Shown in pieces: positions 21,609 through 33,051 of a stretch of 64,000 bases of DNA (position 1 is its first letter; every line of letters starts with the position of its first letter). The position numbers and the translations under genes were made by a program. The stretch spans positions 434,001 through 498,000 of the forward strand of contig NW_025939693.1 in the NCBI RefSeq assembly GCF_000764305.2, read 5' to 3'. The DNA is from Hyalella azteca (taxonomy: Eukaryota; Arthropoda; Malacostraca; Amphipoda; Hyalellidae). Under the pieces are notes generated by a model. The model was not told the DNA's origin, searched no databases, and saw nothing but the letters and a program-made list of their open reading frames with translations.

Positions 21609-23944
21609 TACATCAGAAAATTCTAACTTGCGTTATAAATTGAACAAGAAAATAGTGAAGTTGGTCTAGACAAGTGACTGTAAAACTGCAGCACTATATT
21701 TTTACGCTTACATAAAAAGGTTGTCACGCCCAATTAAATTACAATCAACAGATTAGACAGGAGGCCTTGAAATCCAAGAAGACGTTAATTCAGACAAATG
21801 CTTTTCTCATTAACAAAATGTAAACATACAGCCGAAGACAAGCATAAATTTTCCAGGATTCATCCGATTGTTACTACCAATTTTTTGATATATCAAAAAC
21901 AGTGCTGAATTTCGACAAGTTATATCCGAATTGACAAATGGCTGATTTTACATCTTGCATGGGTAACTGATGAAGATTTGCCCGATATTTTTAGAGGATA
22001 ATTTTTGTATACATACCAATAAATAATTTTAGACTTGTTTAAGATGATTTTTCCCCCAGACATCAGCTTGAAATTTTCATATTTTCGTATCTTTTTTCTA
22101 TGACTATACCAAGGAGTCTTATAACACTGTATTGATGCACGTTAATTATGATCAATAAAGATTGTTTTGTGATGTTGCAGCACAGCATTTGGTTACGACT
22201 AATTATGTCACAAACTATATTGTCGAAGTATAAAGTAGTAGCGAAGTCGATCGGTGCTGTAAAAACAAGGCAAGTTTAAACATGTTGACTTTACTACTCT
22301 CTATTAGATGTATTTAATGACCGATTTATTCATTGTGTTTCATGCTGCACACAAAGTAGGGAAATGAATATCTGAGATGACGATATTACGTTCATATTCC
22401 ATGAGTGCCTAACTGATGAACGCCATGTGAGATGGTAAATTTAAAAATATTCTACAATCTTCGCGCTTTGGATTAGTTGCATTTTAGTTCTCAAAAATCG
22501 GCATGTTATCGGTCATTGTTATGGCAGTCGAGGCAAAATATTCAATTGTAGTATGTAGATAACTTACGAGTTACTTTAAACTTTGAATAACATCTATAAA
22601 AATCTGGTCTAACGGAGGCTGGGGATCTTGCCCATCGTACTTGTATGACGCTGTCGCAGTGAAGCAGGAATTTCAGAGCCCAAAACAGACTCGGAAGATG
22701 CTTTGTAAATCCAGGCGTGAGGCAAAAGATGCTCTAGTTGATCCAAGTAATGGTGTGTTGGGCACTTTTATATCGCACTCAATTTTTCCTGCAGATTACT
22801 GAGATTTATATCCACGGCATGCCTGACTCCTTTCTATCAACTCTGAGCACAGCAAAAACAGTATTGGGTAAATTTCGGTAACCTCACCAAATGAGCTTGG
22901 GGGTGACCGGCTCATCCCATAACGCGCAAATGCCCACCTCCGGCACAGTGGCGAAGCAGTAACTCCTCCTTTATGCGGTTACGAATAGAATTAAATTCAT
23001 AGTTATTTTTAGGGATTCCAGAATTAATCAGTTTTACGAACGAGACAGTCCGGCAAAGCCAATAGGCTAAGAGAAAAGCATTGCTTCAGGACTGAATACT
23101 GCACATGCGAATAGTCAATTTGGACACCAGCATCATACGAAGATGCACGAGTTTAATCCAATTTTGCGTGGACAGAAAGTGAGATGACGAATATAGTTAA
23201 TACATGTAATTAAAGTATTCAAATTGATGACCCCTATATTGTAAACAAATTGAAGCATAAAATGACAAAACCATTTGCTGCGGGCGATGGCGAGAAGCAG
23301 CGCTTGATTGCATGCGCGGTCCAGACACGAGTTCTCGAGCGCGGCCATCAGAGCTGCTGGCTAATTATGCCTGCTGCAGTTTCCTGCTAATCTAATTTCG
23401 CCCTCTCATGACACGCCAAAAGCTCTGCTGCAGGAGATGGTGGAGCACAGACAGTTTATAATTATTTTGCTCGCATAACTTACCTAATAACAACAATTAA
23501 TTACCATGTTGACATTCTGTGACCAAGCTGCAAAAGTCACAACTAATATTCTTATAGAAGGAAAGAGGTTTTCGCGGTTTTGCCAGAAATATTTGATGTA
23601 AATAAAGTTTATTTATAAGTGCAGAATATAGGGAGGCTAAATAGAATTTCTAGCAAAATAGAGCGTCTTACGCAGCTTGACAATCTGAATGTATTAAGAT
23701 TACGGGAACGAAGTTGTCAGAAGCGTAAACCTGAATTTAAATTCTTACTCTTCATATGTACTCTTCTTTCACTTTATTATGCTTACCGAAGTATATTTTT
23801 CCTAAATTCCTTCGAATTTATTCAACTTTTTATATCGATTACTGTTGCATATTTTTTCTTCATCCGGTAATTTGATTTCATTTTAGCAGCTAAAGAACAA
23901 AAAGCGAGGTACGAGAACGTTTGACTAACAATGTTACCACAGCA
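21609..23944. other. Intergenic, nothing recognised
   Basis: AT-rich, with a GC-moderate patch at 22615-22970. The 83-codon plus frame at 23619-23870 has a hydrophobic C-terminal half but no family motif, start context or splice signal. It is left as chance. Confidence 0.35.
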
Positions 23945-24100
23945 TAATAATTTCAGCATCATTATTATGACATTTTTTAGCATCATTATTTCAGCGTCTT
24001 TAATTACGCATCATTATTTCAGCGTCTTTAATTAAGCAGCCTTTTTTCAGCATAATTATTTTATGATAATTATTTCGGCACCACTAGTTTAGCATCACTA
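23945..24100. repeat. Degenerate tandem repeat, about 33 bp
   Basis: CATCATTATTTCAGCG followed by TCTTTAATTA occurs twice in a row near 23980-24040. Degenerate relatives (AGCATAATTATTTTA, GCATCACTAATG) lie on both sides. It is an old, decayed array. Confidence 0.6.
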
Positions 24101-24213
24101 ATGCAGTCCACGCAGCATTTCGCTGTCACGCAACCGATCTGATCTCGTCAGGCCACCCGCGAATGTGGCAGCTTATGGCGGCCATTACGTGCTGTAATTG
24201 CATGCTGGTTCCA

Positions 24214-24560
24214 CATTACCCTCTAATTACTGCACGAAATTGCTCACTCAGTTACAGTTACGGCATGCCAGTCTCCCATTACCCTCTAATTACTGTACGA
24301 AATTGCTAACTCAGTTACAGTTACGGCATGCCAGTGTCGCATTACCCTCTAATTACTGCACGAAATTGCTCACTCAGTTACAGTTACTGCATGCCAGTCT
24401 CCCATTACCCTCTAATTACTGCACGAAATTGCTCACTCAGTTACAGTTACTGCATGCCAGTCTCCCATTACCCTCTAATTACTGCACGAAATTGCTAACT
24501 CAGTTACTGCATACCTGTCTCCCATTACCCTATAATTACTGCTCGAAATTGCTCACTATT
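24214..24560. repeat. Minisatellite, 63-bp unit, about 5.5 copies
   Basis: CATTACCCTCTAATTACTG starts at 24214 and 24277 and continues at 63-base spacing. A later copy near 24500 lacks about nine bases. As 63 is divisible by 3, one plus frame stays open and reads a 21-residue cycle (PSNYCTKLLTQLQL). Substitutions fall in all codon positions and one unit has a deletion, so I regard the 135-residue frame as an artefact. Confidence 0.93.
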
Positions 24561-27278
24561 ACTCGGCCAAATTATGACCTGTCTTACAAATCTTGTAGGA
24601 AATAATAAATAAATATGTGAAGATGTATATTTACAATCTTAATTAAAGTGGTCAAATTATCTTGACGAATGATCAAATAATGTAATCATGCTGACTCGTA
24701 AACAAATGGATAGATTATTACAATGTTCCCAGATCGGAGATTTGGTAGTTATAGCGCTGCATTTTTTCTCTCTATGAACATTAACAAATGACAAGTGTGT
24801 CCGATTCCATACATTCGAAAACCCATACCAAATACCACCGAGGCTGGGGCTGCTTACAAGCTATAAAATGAGGATAGCGATGTCCATTTCCACAACTCCA
24901 TTAGCTGACGGTATCGAATTCGCTCGTACAGCGGGAATACTGTAATATTAGTCGCCCAGTCACTTTACATTTACTAAAAATCCCATGAGTCCACCACTCA
25001 CAGAAGCTCCTGAATAATGCAACGAGCCAAATGATTATCACAGAATAGCAGTCTTTAAACAACAAAACACAGTACAACAAGACTAAATAAATGCATACAG
25101 TAATCAATAATTTACACGTTGAGTAGGAGAAGCAGCGTATGAAAGTTTCACCAGCAAGCGATTATTGCATATAACGATTTCAAGAAATTCAAATTTTCTG
25201 TGTTTTTTTTTTTTTTGTGTAACGCGGTATTGCACCAGAATGATTTTCACACATGCACAGTTTGAATATAGTGTCCGATGGGCCAGCACAACTTGAGCAT
25301 TAGTTGCTTTTTATTTAATGTAGTATTCATCAAGTCCCATTTCCAATTTTAAATCGAAAGTAAATTTTTTTACGAGAAGAACTACAAGATTTACAAGATT
25401 CAATTTATAATGCGCAGAAAAATCTTCATCTTAACTTCAGTCTTTAGTTGACAACAGTAAATTCTGGAATAAAACTGTCGGTAAACAAATTTGTAACAAG
25501 GCGAGGCTCAGTAAATAACGGGACTGGAAGTTCAGGACGCAGTGAGGCGCACAGGTAACTTCCCCACGGAGAAAAAGGCTTGCAGCGTTTGCAGATTCAC
25601 TGGGGTTTGTTTTAGCAAAAATTGTTTATTATAGAAGACCAAATTTGAGTCACTCAGCATGCCATAACAGCCTATTATATTGTAAAGTTATATGAGGCTT
25701 CAGTGGCCAATATAGCCACATCCTTTCCTTAGTATTTGATATGTGAGAACAGCTTAATTTTTAGTATTTGCACATGAATAAGAACAATAAGTAACAGAAA
25801 TACTGGCGAAGCCTCAAACACTGTATCTGATGCTACAATTATTTTGAAAAATAAAGAGGACAACTAACACGAAATTTATTTCGGCACTCGACTAACCTGA
25901 CAGAGTGAGTGGATATAAAAAATCATAGTTAAGGGAGAGTAAAAGAAATTCATGACGGCAAGAAAATTAATTCAAGGACAATAAAAAATTATTTTAGGCT
26001 AGGCACAAATATCGATGCAGCCTCGAGCAGCTAATTAAAGTTATTTCTAGTTAACAGATTCACCAACAGGCATTCATTAAAACAGAATTTCTTGATAAAA
26101 AAATTACCCTCGTTTACTTCTCCGTCAATTGATTGCATTAATGCAAGTGAGGAACTCAAGGATATCTATCTTTTTTATTATCGGTTTGTCGAACTCAGCT
26201 GAGCGAAAAATGAGAAAAATTCGGGTTCAGGAAGGAGCAAAACAAACTCTGGAAACCGTGAAGCATTATTAGTTGAATGTTTAACAACCTGATTTATAAA
26301 AGTCTTATTCCTTAATGTGACTGTGACTGAGACTTTTTTGATAAAGCAATTAACAACACTTGATGCTGCAAACGATAATAGACTGAGAAAAATTATTGAG
26401 TCATATTGTCAAAATATTGACGCATTTTTGCACGTAGCACTGATACGTCCTTTTGTCATGGACAAACAGGATCAAGGGGACAAACACAAGGACAAAAAAT
26501 GCACGGATTTTTGACAAAGCCTCACTCCATTTGTTTGAGTGCAGCAATTGCTGGCACAAGTGGTCTGGCGTCGGGGGAGCAGCAGCACAGCGTCCAGAGC
26601 TGCGAGGCGTGATTGTACCTAATGCGCTCATCATGAATGTGATGAGCAGAATGATGCGTGGGAGTGCTCACGCCATGCTGCTCATTGCTCACCTTCCAAG
26701 GCTCAATGAATTATTCGAGGTTTGTTAAATTGTTCATTATTTTTGTTCACAGCGATGACTTCACATAGCCAAGTGTAGTGATAAGTCATTACTCGGCGCT
26801 AATGTTTCGTCGAGCTCATAACGTCAGCTTCTTACTTCACAGCTCGCAGATCAAAGACTTCACAATTCAATTTTCATCTCGTAATGATGGCTCAGTGTTC
26901 ACTGCTAGCTCCTCATTCCTCTATGTTTCATAAGTAAAGTTCATTCAATTCTCACACATCCACTTGTTAGGACTCAGTGTTCACTCCTCAATTCACAAAA
27001 TAGATAATTTTCCATAAAAATTTTAGTATTGTAGTAAATAAAACATTGCTAATGTTTGCTGTACTTGCTTCATAAGGTGTACTCGGTTGCTATCGGTCGA
27101 AATTTAAGCTATAGTTGATTATTACGGTATTTTTATTTACAGTTAAATTTACAGGTTCGCAGTGACGTATTATGTAAGTTTTTAACGTACTATGGTAAAA
27201 AGGAGACAAACTCAACGAATAACGTGAGAAGAAATTAAGATAACTGGCTGTATTGCTGTAGCTCTGGCCAACAAGCGG
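24561..27278. other. Intergenic with possible decayed mariner end and a GC-rich patch
   Basis: A poly-T run and GTGTAACGCGGTA near 25203-25228 resembles the mariner-type end at 17044. About 26540-26720 is GC-rich with an open plus frame reading VIVPNALIMNVMSRMMRG and then a weak donor-like GAGGTTTGT. No acceptor, homology or second signal supports an exon. Confidence 0.35.
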
Positions 27279-27355
27279 CCTCTTACAGCTCACATGAGGC
27301 CGCCATGCTGCCTCTTACAGCTCACATGAGGCCGCCATGCAGCCTCAAGGCAGCC
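27279..27355. repeat. Second locus of the 32-bp minisatellite
   Basis: CCTCTTACAGCTCACATGAG at 27279 and again at 27311, 32 bases apart, then a partial copy. The unit is the same as at 16408-16774, using the ATGAGGCCGCC variant. Confidence 0.93.
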
Positions 27356-27432
27356 GGGAGGTCACCAAGCAGCCGGGAGGTCACCAGGCAGCCGGGAGGT
27401 CACCAAGCAGCCGGGAGGTCACCATGCAGCTC
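27356..27432. repeat. Second locus of the alternating 19-bp minisatellite
   Basis: Four copies of GGGAGGTCACCAAGCAGCC with the same AAG/AGG alternation as at 16775-16867, ending in GCAGCTC. The array order (32-bp block, then 19-bp block) is also conserved. Confidence 0.93.
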
Positions 27433-28498
27433 TTATAATTCAATTAATGTTGCCTGTGAACTACCCCATGAGATTTCGCTCAAGCGTCACTAAGCAGTAA
27501 TGGAGGGGATAAAACTTAAGTAGACATCCTATCTCAACTTGTGAAACTTTTATTCCAACATTAACTTCTCGGCAAACTTAAGCCCGGCAGCGTGGAGGCA
27601 GCGCGCGCTCTAGCACGTGGCTGCAGAAAAGCAACTCGATCTGAAAGGCAAGCATATCTGCTGGCTGTGCAGTAGGCAAATGGCACCTGTCTGTGTGATT
27701 TATCGTAAGGCCTATTTACTTGTGCGGGTTTTCAACGATAAGTCAAAAAACGCCACCATACAAAATTTAAAGAATAATGACCCATAAATAATGTTGACTC
27801 AATTCGGTATAACGATATTGAGAAGGAAAATTCAACGCTATCAAGCAAGCAACCTAGCAATGTCTGGGACATCTATATTTGAGCAGACATCTAAGCGGTT
27901 TTTTTACATTTGTAAACTCATTATGATTCATTGTTACGAATAAAATTTCAACAGCACCCGGTATTGGCGTTACTAATTTCGTCAGAAGAGACCGCCGCGG
28001 TGGCAAAGGCGAGTTTGTCGCTAATGGCAACTGTCATTATAATCCGAAATTTCCATTAATAGTAGTAGAATTTTTAGTTCACCTCAAATGTTACTCTAGC
28101 TTTGCAAAAAATCTTAAGAGTTAAAATGTAGTTCAATAGATGTAGTTCTATCGTTGAAGATGTATTTGAAAGTACCACCAAGCTTATAGACCAAAGTGAT
28201 ATTTCCCTACAGCATTTTCGAAATGAGCAGTCAAAGCCTACAGCCATCCGGAGTCGAGAAACAAAAGTCACTTTCAAGTAACGCGCGTCAAATCATTGTC
28301 GTAAAGGATCCCATAAATGTTAGTCGTAAAACTCCGCTGAGTCCTGAGAGGTCACAAACTGGCAGATCTCACAATTGCGTTATTTTCCTTTTACCAGTCC
28401 ATTGAGGCTGTGAAGAACGCTCAGGGGAGTAAGAAACCTTCCTAGGATGTGATCTCCTTTACGAACCTTAATGCCATAGAAAGAAATGAGGGATAACA
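27433..28498. other. Intergenic, nothing recognised
   Basis: Slightly GC-richer at 27570-27660 (GCAGCGTGGAGGCAGCGCGCG), otherwise AT-rich. No gene or repeat that I can support. Confidence 0.4.
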
Positions 28499-28910
28499 AC
28501 AGCGCGGGCGAGAAATAAGATAACAGCGTTGGCAAGAGATGGCATAACAGCGTTGGCAAGAGAGACGGCATAACAGCGTGGGCAAGAGATGGCATAACAG
28601 CGTGGGCAAGAGGTGGCATAACAGCGTGGGCAAGAGATGGCATAACAGCGTGGGCAAGAGATGGTATAACAGCGTGGGCAAGAGACGGCATAACAGCGTG
28701 GGCAAGAGATGGCATAACAGCGTGGGCAAGAGACGGCATAACAGCGTGGGCAAGAGATGGTATAACAGCGTGGGCAAGAGATGGTATAACAGCGTGGGCG
28801 AGAGATGGCATAACAGCGTGGGCGAGAGATGGTATAACAGCGTTGGCAAGAGATGGTATAACAGCGTGGGCAAGAGATGGCATAACAGCGTGGGCGAGAG
28901 ACGGAATAAA
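28499..28910. repeat. Minisatellite, 24-bp unit, 17 copies
   Basis: The unit contains GGCATAACAGCGTGGGCAAG; variants are TAT for CAT, GGCGAG for GGCAAG, and ACGG for ATGG. 24 is a multiple of 3, so frames on both strands read 8-residue cycles (GKRWHNSV on plus, SLAHAVMP on minus). They give false proteins up to 205 residues. Different frames are equally open, which argues against selection on protein. Confidence 0.96.
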
Positions 28911-29930
28911 ATATAAATATGAGGCGCTCACAAAAACTAATCTCATAAAAAAACTTGCTTTGTTGAGGACCGAAGAAGCTGCGGGCAAGCAGGTCATTGT
29001 ATTTCTTAAAGGGGCTATGTTAGTTCTAGCTCCATTATTTAGAACAGTCAGAAAAAACAGTAAAATTTAACTTATTTATACAGCGGACAACTAGTGTTAT
29101 ATTTTTATTAAGGTTAATGAAATTTTGCACTTTGAGAGATGACGTGAAACGAATGAAATTTATTCAGATACGAAAAATATTAACAAACAAGTATCACGCG
29201 TGCCTCTTCCTTGGTTAATAGGATCGGTTTCTCAGTCTCGGATAAACCTGTTTGCTTGTCCTTCCTGTCAATAATCAAAAATCTAGTTAATGCTAAGTGA
29301 GCTTAATAGCAAAGTAGAGAGTGACGTTTGTAGAGTCACATTATCACCGAGGTCATCGCTAACTAAATGAATAATCGACCAACGCTAGCGGCACGCGAGG
29401 AGTTCAACAAAAGTATATTGAATTTACAATGCATGCATTGAAATATGCACTTCATTAATTACTTTAGCTCAGAATAAATGATGTGATTAAAATTGAAAAG
29501 CATGTACATTTCCGAGTCTGATTGTGAAGAACCTCAACCATATTTCAACATAAAATTAATCAATAAAAACATATTCGTTTAATTAAAACATCAATATACC
29601 TATTAATATGAATAGAAAAATTATTAATTAAATAAAATACTATATCAAGCATGAATTTGCAAATTTAAAGCACATCAGTGCGATTCGGGTGACGTTCTTT
29701 ATTTATTATGTAAAATTCTGCCAATTCATAGTCAGATTTTTAGAATAATTAGAACGTTGCTAGAACACAATAATATTTAACAGTTATTCCATCTCCTGCT
29801 TCAACTTCCAACAGTCCCTCATAAATGATCGTTGAGAACAGTAAGCAATTTCAATTGTAAACTTACGATTAATTTCAGAAGTTCATACAATTATCCTCTC
29901 CGTATACACTATTATAGAGTATATAGACAC
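28911..29930. other. Intergenic, nothing recognised
   Basis: AT-rich. The first 12 bases belong to the 30-bp segment (28893-28922) that reappears beside the adapter at 31815-31844. Confidence 0.4.
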
Positions 29931-30080
29931 ACGACTCACATCTTTCTATGACCGTATTTCGCACTCATGACTCACATCTTTTTATGTCCCGTAATTCACA
30001 ATCATGACTCATCTTTTCATGACCCGTATTTAACACTCATGACTCACATCTTTTTATGACCCGTTTTCACACTCATAAGT
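29931..30080. repeat. Degenerate minisatellite, about 36-bp unit, 4 copies
   Basis: Units read ATGACTCACATCTTTTTATG plus CCGTATTTCACACTC, starting near 29931, 29967, 30004 and 30038. They differ by several substitutions and small indels, so the array is older than most here. Confidence 0.85.
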
Positions 30081-30202
30081 CAGGTGAACACATCGTTTAT
30101 TTGTCGATAACACGCTTGGTCTTTCATGACCATCACCTAGGGTTAATTTCACTACAAATTTGTCCCAACACCTGCTGCCTGTTATTGCTGTTCAGAGGCG
30201 TG

Positions 30203-30254
30203 CCTGGCATGTGTGCGTGTGTGTGGCATGTATACGTGTGTGGCGTACGTGTGC
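30203..30254. repeat. GT-rich simple repeat
   Basis: Imperfect alternating purine-pyrimidine run (GCATGTGTGCGTGTGTGTGG, then ATACGTGTGTGG) directly abutting the 22-bp minisatellite. It may be Z-DNA-prone, which is inference. Confidence 0.8.
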
Positions 30255-30552
30255 GTGAGAGGGTCGCAGGAGGATAGCGGGAGGGTCGTGAGAGGGTAGC
30301 GGGAGGGTCGTAAGAGGGTAAGGGGAGGGTCGTGAGAGGGTAGCGGGAGGGTCGTGAGAGGGTAGCGGTAGGGTCGTGAGAGAAGCGGGAGGGTCGTGAG
30401 AAGGTAGCGGGAGGGTCGTGAAAGGGTAGTGGGAGGGTCGTGAGAGGGTAGCGGGAGGGTCGTGAAAGGGTAGTGGGAGGGTCGTGAGAGGGTAGCGGGA
30501 GGGTCGTGAGAGGGTAGTGGTAGGGTCGTGAGAGGATAGCGAGAGGATCGTC
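30255..30552. repeat. Minisatellite, 22-bp unit, about 13 copies
   Basis: Unit GTGAGAGGGTAGCGGGAGGG followed by TC, strongly purine-skewed on the plus strand. One copy near 30380 is short. The G-rich strand has many GGG runs and could form G-quadruplexes. Minus-strand frames give false repeats of PLTTLPLPSHDPPATLSRPS type, up to 208 residues. Confidence 0.95.
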
Positions 30553-31528
30553 GCCAGCAACGCCTGAATTATGGATCCCATAATATAAGTGACAAGCACC
30601 CGAGGGTCCTTCGAGACCCACGAAGCTAATCCCCGTGTGTCTCATAGGACTGAGTCTTGGTGTCATAAGGCTGATTCTCGCGCGACTCAGGAGGCCTAGA
30701 CTCATAAAACTTTCACATGTCTCAAAGAATCCGTCGCCTCTGATGAGATTAAGCCTCACCTATGTCAGGATACATTTGAGTTACATTATAGGTATTTCTG
30801 AACTAAGAGTTCAATGGAGTGGTCTAAGCTGATGCACGCGCGACACATTGTTTATGTAATACACTCAGCACAACTCGAAATTTTCACCATAAGAATATTC
30901 TGTCATATATGCAGTTGAGATCACGAATTATGGCACAGCGACCCTAAAACACGTTGATGAGTAACGTCAAAAACATCATTACACTAAAATTTTCAAAATC
31001 AGTTTTACATAACTAAAAATTTTTCGTGAAATTTAGTACAAATTTTAGAACATATCTAAAATCTAATGCCTCACATCTAATTCATTCATTTCAAAAGAGT
31101 TCATCACACGTTCCTTTTATGCGAAGCACAAAGAAAAGCCGATGACCAACCATTTTTATATTTCCCGCCCCCAGAAAAAATTGAATTCTTAGTGAACTTT
31201 GTTTTCCATTAACCTCGGCCTTTGATGTGTCCATGGCAGATGTATATGAGGAGGCTCATTTAATGAATTTGTCAAAAGGGCAAATGTCAAACGTTTCGGC
31301 GTTGGGAGCGTTCGTCAAAACTCGAGTTCATCGTTCCTTTTGGAAAGATATATAGATTCAGAATGAATAAATTATCGGTCCTCAAATATCACATCCAGTT
31401 CAAAAAAACGATAACAATTTATAAAAAATGGTTTGAATTGTTTTAGTGGTGCTATCAGCGTCATCACGTGAGCGAACTCGGGGATTGTTATTCTGCACTA
31501 TAGGCGCGAATATAGGCGAGGGGACAGA
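30553..31528. other. Intergenic, nothing recognised
   Basis: Moderate GC at 30553-30760, then AT-rich. No motif-bearing frame is present. Confidence 0.4.
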
Positions 31529-31776
31529 TGATGGCACAGGCAGGAATATATTCGTATATGATGGCACAGGCAGGAATATATTCGTATATGATGGAACAGG
31601 AACAAATATATTCGAATATGATGGTACAGGCAGGGACATAGGCGAGGATATACGTATACGAGGGTACAGACAGGAATGATATATTAGTATATCAGTATAT
31701 GATGGCACAGGCAGGGATATATACAGGGAGGATATATACGAGGGTACAGTCAGTAATTATTCGTATATGATAGCAC
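31529..31776. repeat. Minisatellite with 30-bp and 68-bp units, left part
   Basis: First come three 30-bp units (GATGGCACAGGCAGGAATAT then ATTCGTATAT), the third more divergent. A degenerate stretch follows. Then 68-bp units that share the same GATGGCACAGGCAGG start and TTCGTATAT end begin at 31701 and 31769. The 68-bp unit looks like a 30-bp unit expanded by an internal insert. Confidence 0.9.
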
Positions 31777-31845
31777 CTGTCTCTTATACACATCTAGATG
31801 TGTATAAGAGACAGGGCGAGAGACGGAATAAAATATAAATATGAN
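31777..31845. other. Assembly artefact: Nextera junction adapter, 30-bp chimeric segment and N
   Basis: 31777-31814 is an exact 38-bp head-to-head Nextera mosaic end. 31815-31844 equals 28893-28922 base for base and is followed by an N at 31845. The implied mate-pair fragment is 28893-31776, 2.9 kb. Cutting the insert restores the 68-bp phase, because GATAGCAC, a variant seen nowhere else in the array, stands on both sides (31769 and 31846). Minus-strand frames through it contain SYTHLDVYKRQ, the translation of the adapter. Confidence 0.97.
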
Positions 31846-32008
31846 GATAGCACAGGCAGGGATATATACAGGGAGGATATATACGAGGGTACAGGCAGTA
31901 ATTATTCGTATATGATGGCACAGGCAGGGATATATACAGGGAGGATATATACGAGGGTACAGGCAGTAATTATTCGTATATGATGGCACAGGCAGGGATA
32001 TAGGTGAG
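31846..32008. repeat. Minisatellite with 68-bp unit, right part
   Basis: Units start at 31846, 31914 and 31982, spaced 68 bases, continuing the array broken by the adapter. Units are nearly identical to the one at 31701. Confidence 0.93.
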
Positions 32009-32915
32009 GTACATAAGAGCGATCAGCGAAAGCATCACTGACAAGACAGCCTAAATTCTTGCTCTCAACTTTCATTGTACAGGACGCTCGCAGTTGCCTT
32101 GCAGACCAAATACGTAACTCGTCCACACATGAATACGGACAGGAAATACACAAATTGTTATATGATAGATAACAGAACTAGAGCAAGCGCAAATTAAATT
32201 ATTATACATGTTACAGAGCAGTCAGTCACATAATGGAGCCCAAACTTCTTGGCTTCATTAAATTGGTCTTATTCAATAAATACAGTGATTACGGCCATCA
32301 ATTATTTTTTGTTATATATTATTCACTAAAATCAATTGAAATCAATATTTTTAAATTAAATGTTGCTTACAGCCCTAATAAAAAAGAAATAAACGTTACG
32401 CTATCATGTCATTACGGATCGATCAATACTCTTTATGAAAATGCCACTGCGATCAGAATTTAAAACAACAATTTTACCGCAGTCAAGGGCCGAGCTAGAC
32501 TCACACCGCGACAGTGGTTGTCACGGCACGACAAACTTGCGTTCAACACTTCACGAAGTTCTAAGCGCCACCCGTCTCCATGCATATCGTCATCACGACG
32601 AAAAATGATCAAGTGCCCGACTGCCGCCATCCGAGCCGGAAAAGAATGGTGTTGTCGCAGCACCCGAAGACTTCGACAAGGCTCAGGGCAGCGGTCGAGT
32701 GTTCTTCACTAGGCTTCTGCATTGTTGTAGGATTTATAGTTGATTTTGGTTCTAATTTTTTATGCAGTGTCGCTATTTGACAGATAAAATCTGAAGATGA
32801 AGCTCAAAGTTGTCAGCAATGAATAAACTGATGACACAAAATTGTGTTTTAGTTATGCAAGCTTCAATTTTACAGATGCACTTTATTTACGAGTTTTTAA
32901 CAAAATCAACATAAG
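32009..32915. other. Intergenic, GC-rich island without assignable gene
   Basis: About 32470-32720 is GC- and CpG-rich (CGCCACCCGTCTCCATGC), with short frames on both strands and no splice donor I trust. It could be a promoter or noncoding exon. Confidence 0.35.
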
Positions 32916-33051
32916 AAAATATAACTCGGTACTCACAGCAGTGAGTGACAGCGCGCATTTTCTCGTCGACGAAAACGTGAAGTCACGGACAGACAGACGG
33001 ACATGACGAGCACAATAGGGCATTTTTCCATAAATTAGAAAATGTGCTAAA
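32916..33051 (-). repeat. Dispersed repeat family X, copy 1 (short)
   Basis: Read on the minus strand it runs from TTTAGCACATTTTC through GCCCTATTGTGCTCGTCATG and a short GTCC/GTCT run. It continues through TTTTCGTCGACGAGAAAATG and CTCACTGCTGTGAG to GAGTTATATTTTC. Two longer copies are at 37081-37259 and 51864-52043. The internal tetranucleotide run is shortest here. No coding capacity and no target duplication is obvious. Confidence 0.9.

Noticed and set aside
26540..26730. Exon candidate reading VIVPNALIMNVMSRMM
   Set aside because: GC-rich and open, but the donor (GAGGTTTGT) is weak, no acceptor is visible and no family is recognisable.
28380..28997. 205-residue frame with SLAHAVMP cycles (and GKRWHNSV on the other strand)
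   Set aside because: 24-bp repeat translated in several frames; no start, splice or conservation signal.
31750..31989. Minus frame containing SYTHLDVYKRQ and short frames starting MCIRDR
   Set aside because: They are translations of the mate-pair adapter.
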